The notes under the pieces were generated by a model that saw only the letters and a list, made by a program, of their open reading frames with translations, was not told the DNA's origin and ran no database searches. 6,900 bases of DNA from contig CADCPE010000162.1 of the NCBI GenBank assembly GCA_902803275.1, positions 1-6,900 of the forward strand, given 5' to 3'. The DNA comes from an uncultured Erysipelotrichaceae bacterium (lineage in GTDB: Bacteria > Bacillota_I > Bacilli_A > Erysipelotrichales > Erysipelotrichaceae). Shown in pieces: positions 5,315-6,900 of the stretch. The translations under genes and the position numbers were made by a program. Within the stretch, counting starts at the first letter, position 1. Every line of letters starts with the position of its first letter.

Positions 5315-6246
5315 TATATCGTAAACCTTTCTATAATAATCTTTACCAGCGGATTTCTGATGACATCATTATTGTCAAACTGAACAAAGGAAATGCCGGA
5401 GATATCCCTGAGTTTCTCATCTGCCAGGATCAGTCCGCTTCTGTTTCTGTTTATATTTAGATCAACCTGGGTCACATCGCCATTGACGACCATTTTGGAA
5501 TTGAAGCCAAGTCTTGTCAGAAACATGAGCATCTGTTTATCGGTGGTATTCTGAGCTTCATCGAGGATGATGAATGCCTCATCAAGAGTCCTTCCGCGCA
5601 TATAGGCCAGCGGCATGACTTCGATAACGCCTTTTTCGATCAGTTTGTCCTTCTGTTCCTTGCCTAATATGGCATCCAGTGAATCGTATATAGGCATCAG
5701 ATAAGGGTCGATCTTTTCCTTGAGATCCCCCGGCAGAAAGCCCAGTGATTCTCCTGCTTCAACGGCAGGCCTTGTAATGATGATCCTGTTGACCAGGGCT
5801 TTCTTCAGATAGGTCACAGCCAGCAGTACGGAAAGGAAAGTCTTGCCTGTACCGGCAGGTCCGATCGAGAATACCAGGTCATCCTTCTTTATCGCTTTGA
5901 CGAATTTTAGCTGATTGCTGGTCTTGCATCTGAAAGGCTTGCCGGAGAACGAATAGGCAATGATCTCATCCGCAAAATCCTCTTTTTCATCATCGCTTGT
6001 CTGCATGAACGAATGAGTGATGAAATCCCGGTCAATGATGTTGTCCTTGCATTTGCGTACTATATAGTCCATCTGGCGGGAGAATCTGGAGAAGATCTCT
6101 TCGTCATCGCAAAGCAGTTTGAAGTAATCGTCCCTGTAGACGATACCGCAGCCGTAAAGCTGCTCTAAAAGAGCGATATTGGCATCGTTGACACCGACGA
6201 TATTTCTCATTTCATCCTGGCTCAGATTTCTTAGTGTATATTTCAT
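5314..6246 (-). CDS. phoH: PhoH-family ATPase
   Basis: This is a cytoplasmic P-loop ATPase of the PhoH family (PF02562), 310 residues, typical for the short bacterial form. The N-terminal part (about 1-110) matches the small N-domain that precedes the ATPase in bacterial PhoH proteins. Walker A is GPAGTGKT (129-136) and Walker B is FIILDEAQN (225-233). Between and after them lie the family blocks TRPAVEAGESLGFLPGD (158-174), PLAYMRGRTLDEAF (212-225) and MVVNGDVTQVDL (252-263). The ATPase fold resembles superfamily 1 helicases, and links to RNA metabolism and phosphate stress have been proposed, but the physiological role is unsettled. AGGAAG, partly formed by the upstream TAG, lies about 6 nt before the ATG. 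In many Bacillota phoH is followed by ybeY; here rdgB takes that place. Confidence 0.94.
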   Translation of the reverse strand: MKYTLRNLSQDEMRNIVGVNDANIALLEQLYGCGIVYRDDYFKLLCDDEEIFSRFSRQMDYIVRKCKDNIIDRDFITHSFMQTSDDEKEDFADEIIAYSFSGKPFRCKTSNQLKFVKAIKKDDLVFSIGPAGTGKTFLSVLLAVTYLKKALVNRIIITRPAVEAGESLGFLPGDLKEKIDPYLMPIYDSLDAILGKEQKDKLIEKGVIEVMPLAYMRGRTLDEAFIILDEAQNTTDKQMLMFLTRLGFNSKMVVNGDVTQVDLNINRNRSGLILADEKLRDISGISFVQFDNNDVIRNPLVKIIIERFTI

Positions 6247-6255
6247 AATTTCTTC

Positions 6256-6900
6256 CTAAATATGTTCAAGCCATGCGGTAGTACCTATATACCTGCATGC
6301 ACTGGTTCCGAATCTGTTGGCGGTCATTATTGCTTCTTCCACTGTTCTGTTTTCACTGATCGACTTGATAAAACCGGCCGCAAAGCTGTCTCCCGCACCG
6401 GTAGAATCGATGCATTCGATCTTTTCTGTCGGATAATATCTGTCCTTGTAAAAGCACCCCTTCTCACCGCATTTGATGATCACGTTTTTTATCCCTGCCA
6501 GATAGAGCTTCTTCTGGCATTGCCATATGTCGCTGCTTTGACAAAGCTGACTGGCTTCTGCTTCGTTGCAGAAGAAATAATCCGCATACTTCAGACAGGT
6601 CATGTCATTGATCGTCTCATCGTTTTTGTGATTGGAAGAATCCACGAAGAGCGTTATGCCTTTTTCCTTGATCTTTCTGAAAAGGACAGACAGCTTTTCA
6701 TTATCCAGCATTTTCGAAAGAAAAAGCGAGGCAAATGATACATACCTGCAGTCTTTATCAATGACGATATCGCTAAGGTCCAATACTCTCAGTGATCCGT
6801 TTTCGTTTCCGACAAATTTTCTCTGACCATCCCTATCGATGAATACGAAGGAAATATATGTCTCGGTATCCTTCTTTCTGATATTGCTGTTGAAAGCGAT
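6256..6900 (-). CDS. PfkB/ribokinase-family sugar kinase, C-terminal 214 residues (N-terminus outside window)
   Basis: The kinase transfers phosphate from ATP to a sugar or nucleoside; the substrate is not readable here. The frame is open to the right edge, so the true start lies beyond 6900. In-frame residues KKDTETYISFVFIDRDGQRKF before position 6781 clearly belong to the family. In the visible fragment, FFCNEAEA (about 109-116) is the PfkB NxxE region. STGAGDSFAAGF (166-177) is PfkB signature 2, with the catalytic base Asp171 and the anion-hole Gly168-Ala-Gly170. The fragment ends with the usual helical region and a short GTTAWLEHI tail. A GAGD motif fits fructokinases, ribokinases and fructosamine kinases alike. 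The stop (6258-6256) is 9 nt upstream of phoH and overlaps its Shine-Dalgarno, so the two are almost certainly co-transcribed. Confidence 0.92.
   Translation of the reverse strand: MAFNSNIRKKDTETYISFVFIDRDGQRKFVGNENGSLRVLDLSDIVIDKDCRYVSFASLFLSKMLDNEKLSVLFRKIKEKGITLFVDSSNHKNDETINDMTCLKYADYFFCNEAEASQLCQSSDIWQCQKKLYLAGIKNVIIKCGEKGCFYKDRYYPTEKIECIDSTGAGDSFAAGFIKSISENRTVEEAIMTANRFGTSACRYIGTTAWLEHI

Noticed and set aside
6256..6783. A shorter sugar kinase starting at TTG 6783
   Set aside because: Family sequence continues in frame upstream of this codon to the window edge, so TTG 6783 is an internal leucine and the gene is simply cut by the window.
6262..6826. Plus-strand open frames opposite the sugar kinase
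   Set aside because: The minus strand carries the PfkB signature and continuous family similarity, so the plus-strand frames are shadows.
1..6900. Mobile element, CRISPR array, tRNA or phage genes
   Set aside because: There are no transposase or integrase motifs, regularly spaced repeats, cloverleaf sequences or target-site duplications. All genes outside the regulatory region are recognisable chromosomal families.

Overview
The window looks like chromosomal core DNA from a low-to-moderate GC Bacillota (Firmicutes). The gene families, dense translationally coupled genes, strong AGGAG-type ribosome binding sites, a lysine riboswitch and an infC leader attenuator all point that way. An Erysipelotrichia-like gut or oral lineage would fit, but that placement is an impression and not a demonstrated fact. 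TGA is used as a stop (end of trmL), so the standard bacterial code applies.

Layout: (1) 1-288, minus strand: the first 96 codons of infC (translation initiation factor IF-3), running off the left edge. It apparently starts at a rare AUA codon and is preceded by an attenuator in its leader. (2) 289-776: a 488-bp AT-rich divergent regulatory region. It carries a weak candidate infC promoter, a near-consensus sigma-A-type promoter pointing right, shared GAGTAA repeats, and a complete lysine (L-box) riboswitch with an intrinsic terminator. (3) 777-3090, plus strand: a three-gene polar amino acid ABC importer (binding lipoprotein, permease, ATPase) controlled by that riboswitch, so probably a lysine importer. 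(4) 3085-6900, minus strand: a compact six-gene run read right to left. The order is PfkB-family sugar kinase (N-terminus off the right edge), phoH, rdgB, a DUF1461/TIGR01906 membrane protein, trmL and a YfcE-like phosphodiesterase. The junctions are a 9-nt gap and then overlaps of 1, 20, 8 and 7 nt. The last gene meets the ABC operon tail to tail, with a 6-bp overlap in which one CTATAG palindrome supplies both stop codons.

How it works together: when lysine is scarce the leader RNA should form an antiterminator and the importer is made. When lysine is bound, P1 takes the antiterminator strand and the terminator forms. Both the aptamer and the two competing pairings can be traced base by base. 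The minus-strand run mixes housekeeping functions: nucleotide-pool cleaning, tRNA wobble methylation, a PhoH ATPase and a metallophosphoesterase. It also holds a sugar kinase of unknown substrate and a membrane protein family of unknown function. No mobile element, CRISPR array, tRNA or rRNA is visible. I did not find a wholly new system. The best material is the regulatory DNA between infC and the transporter.
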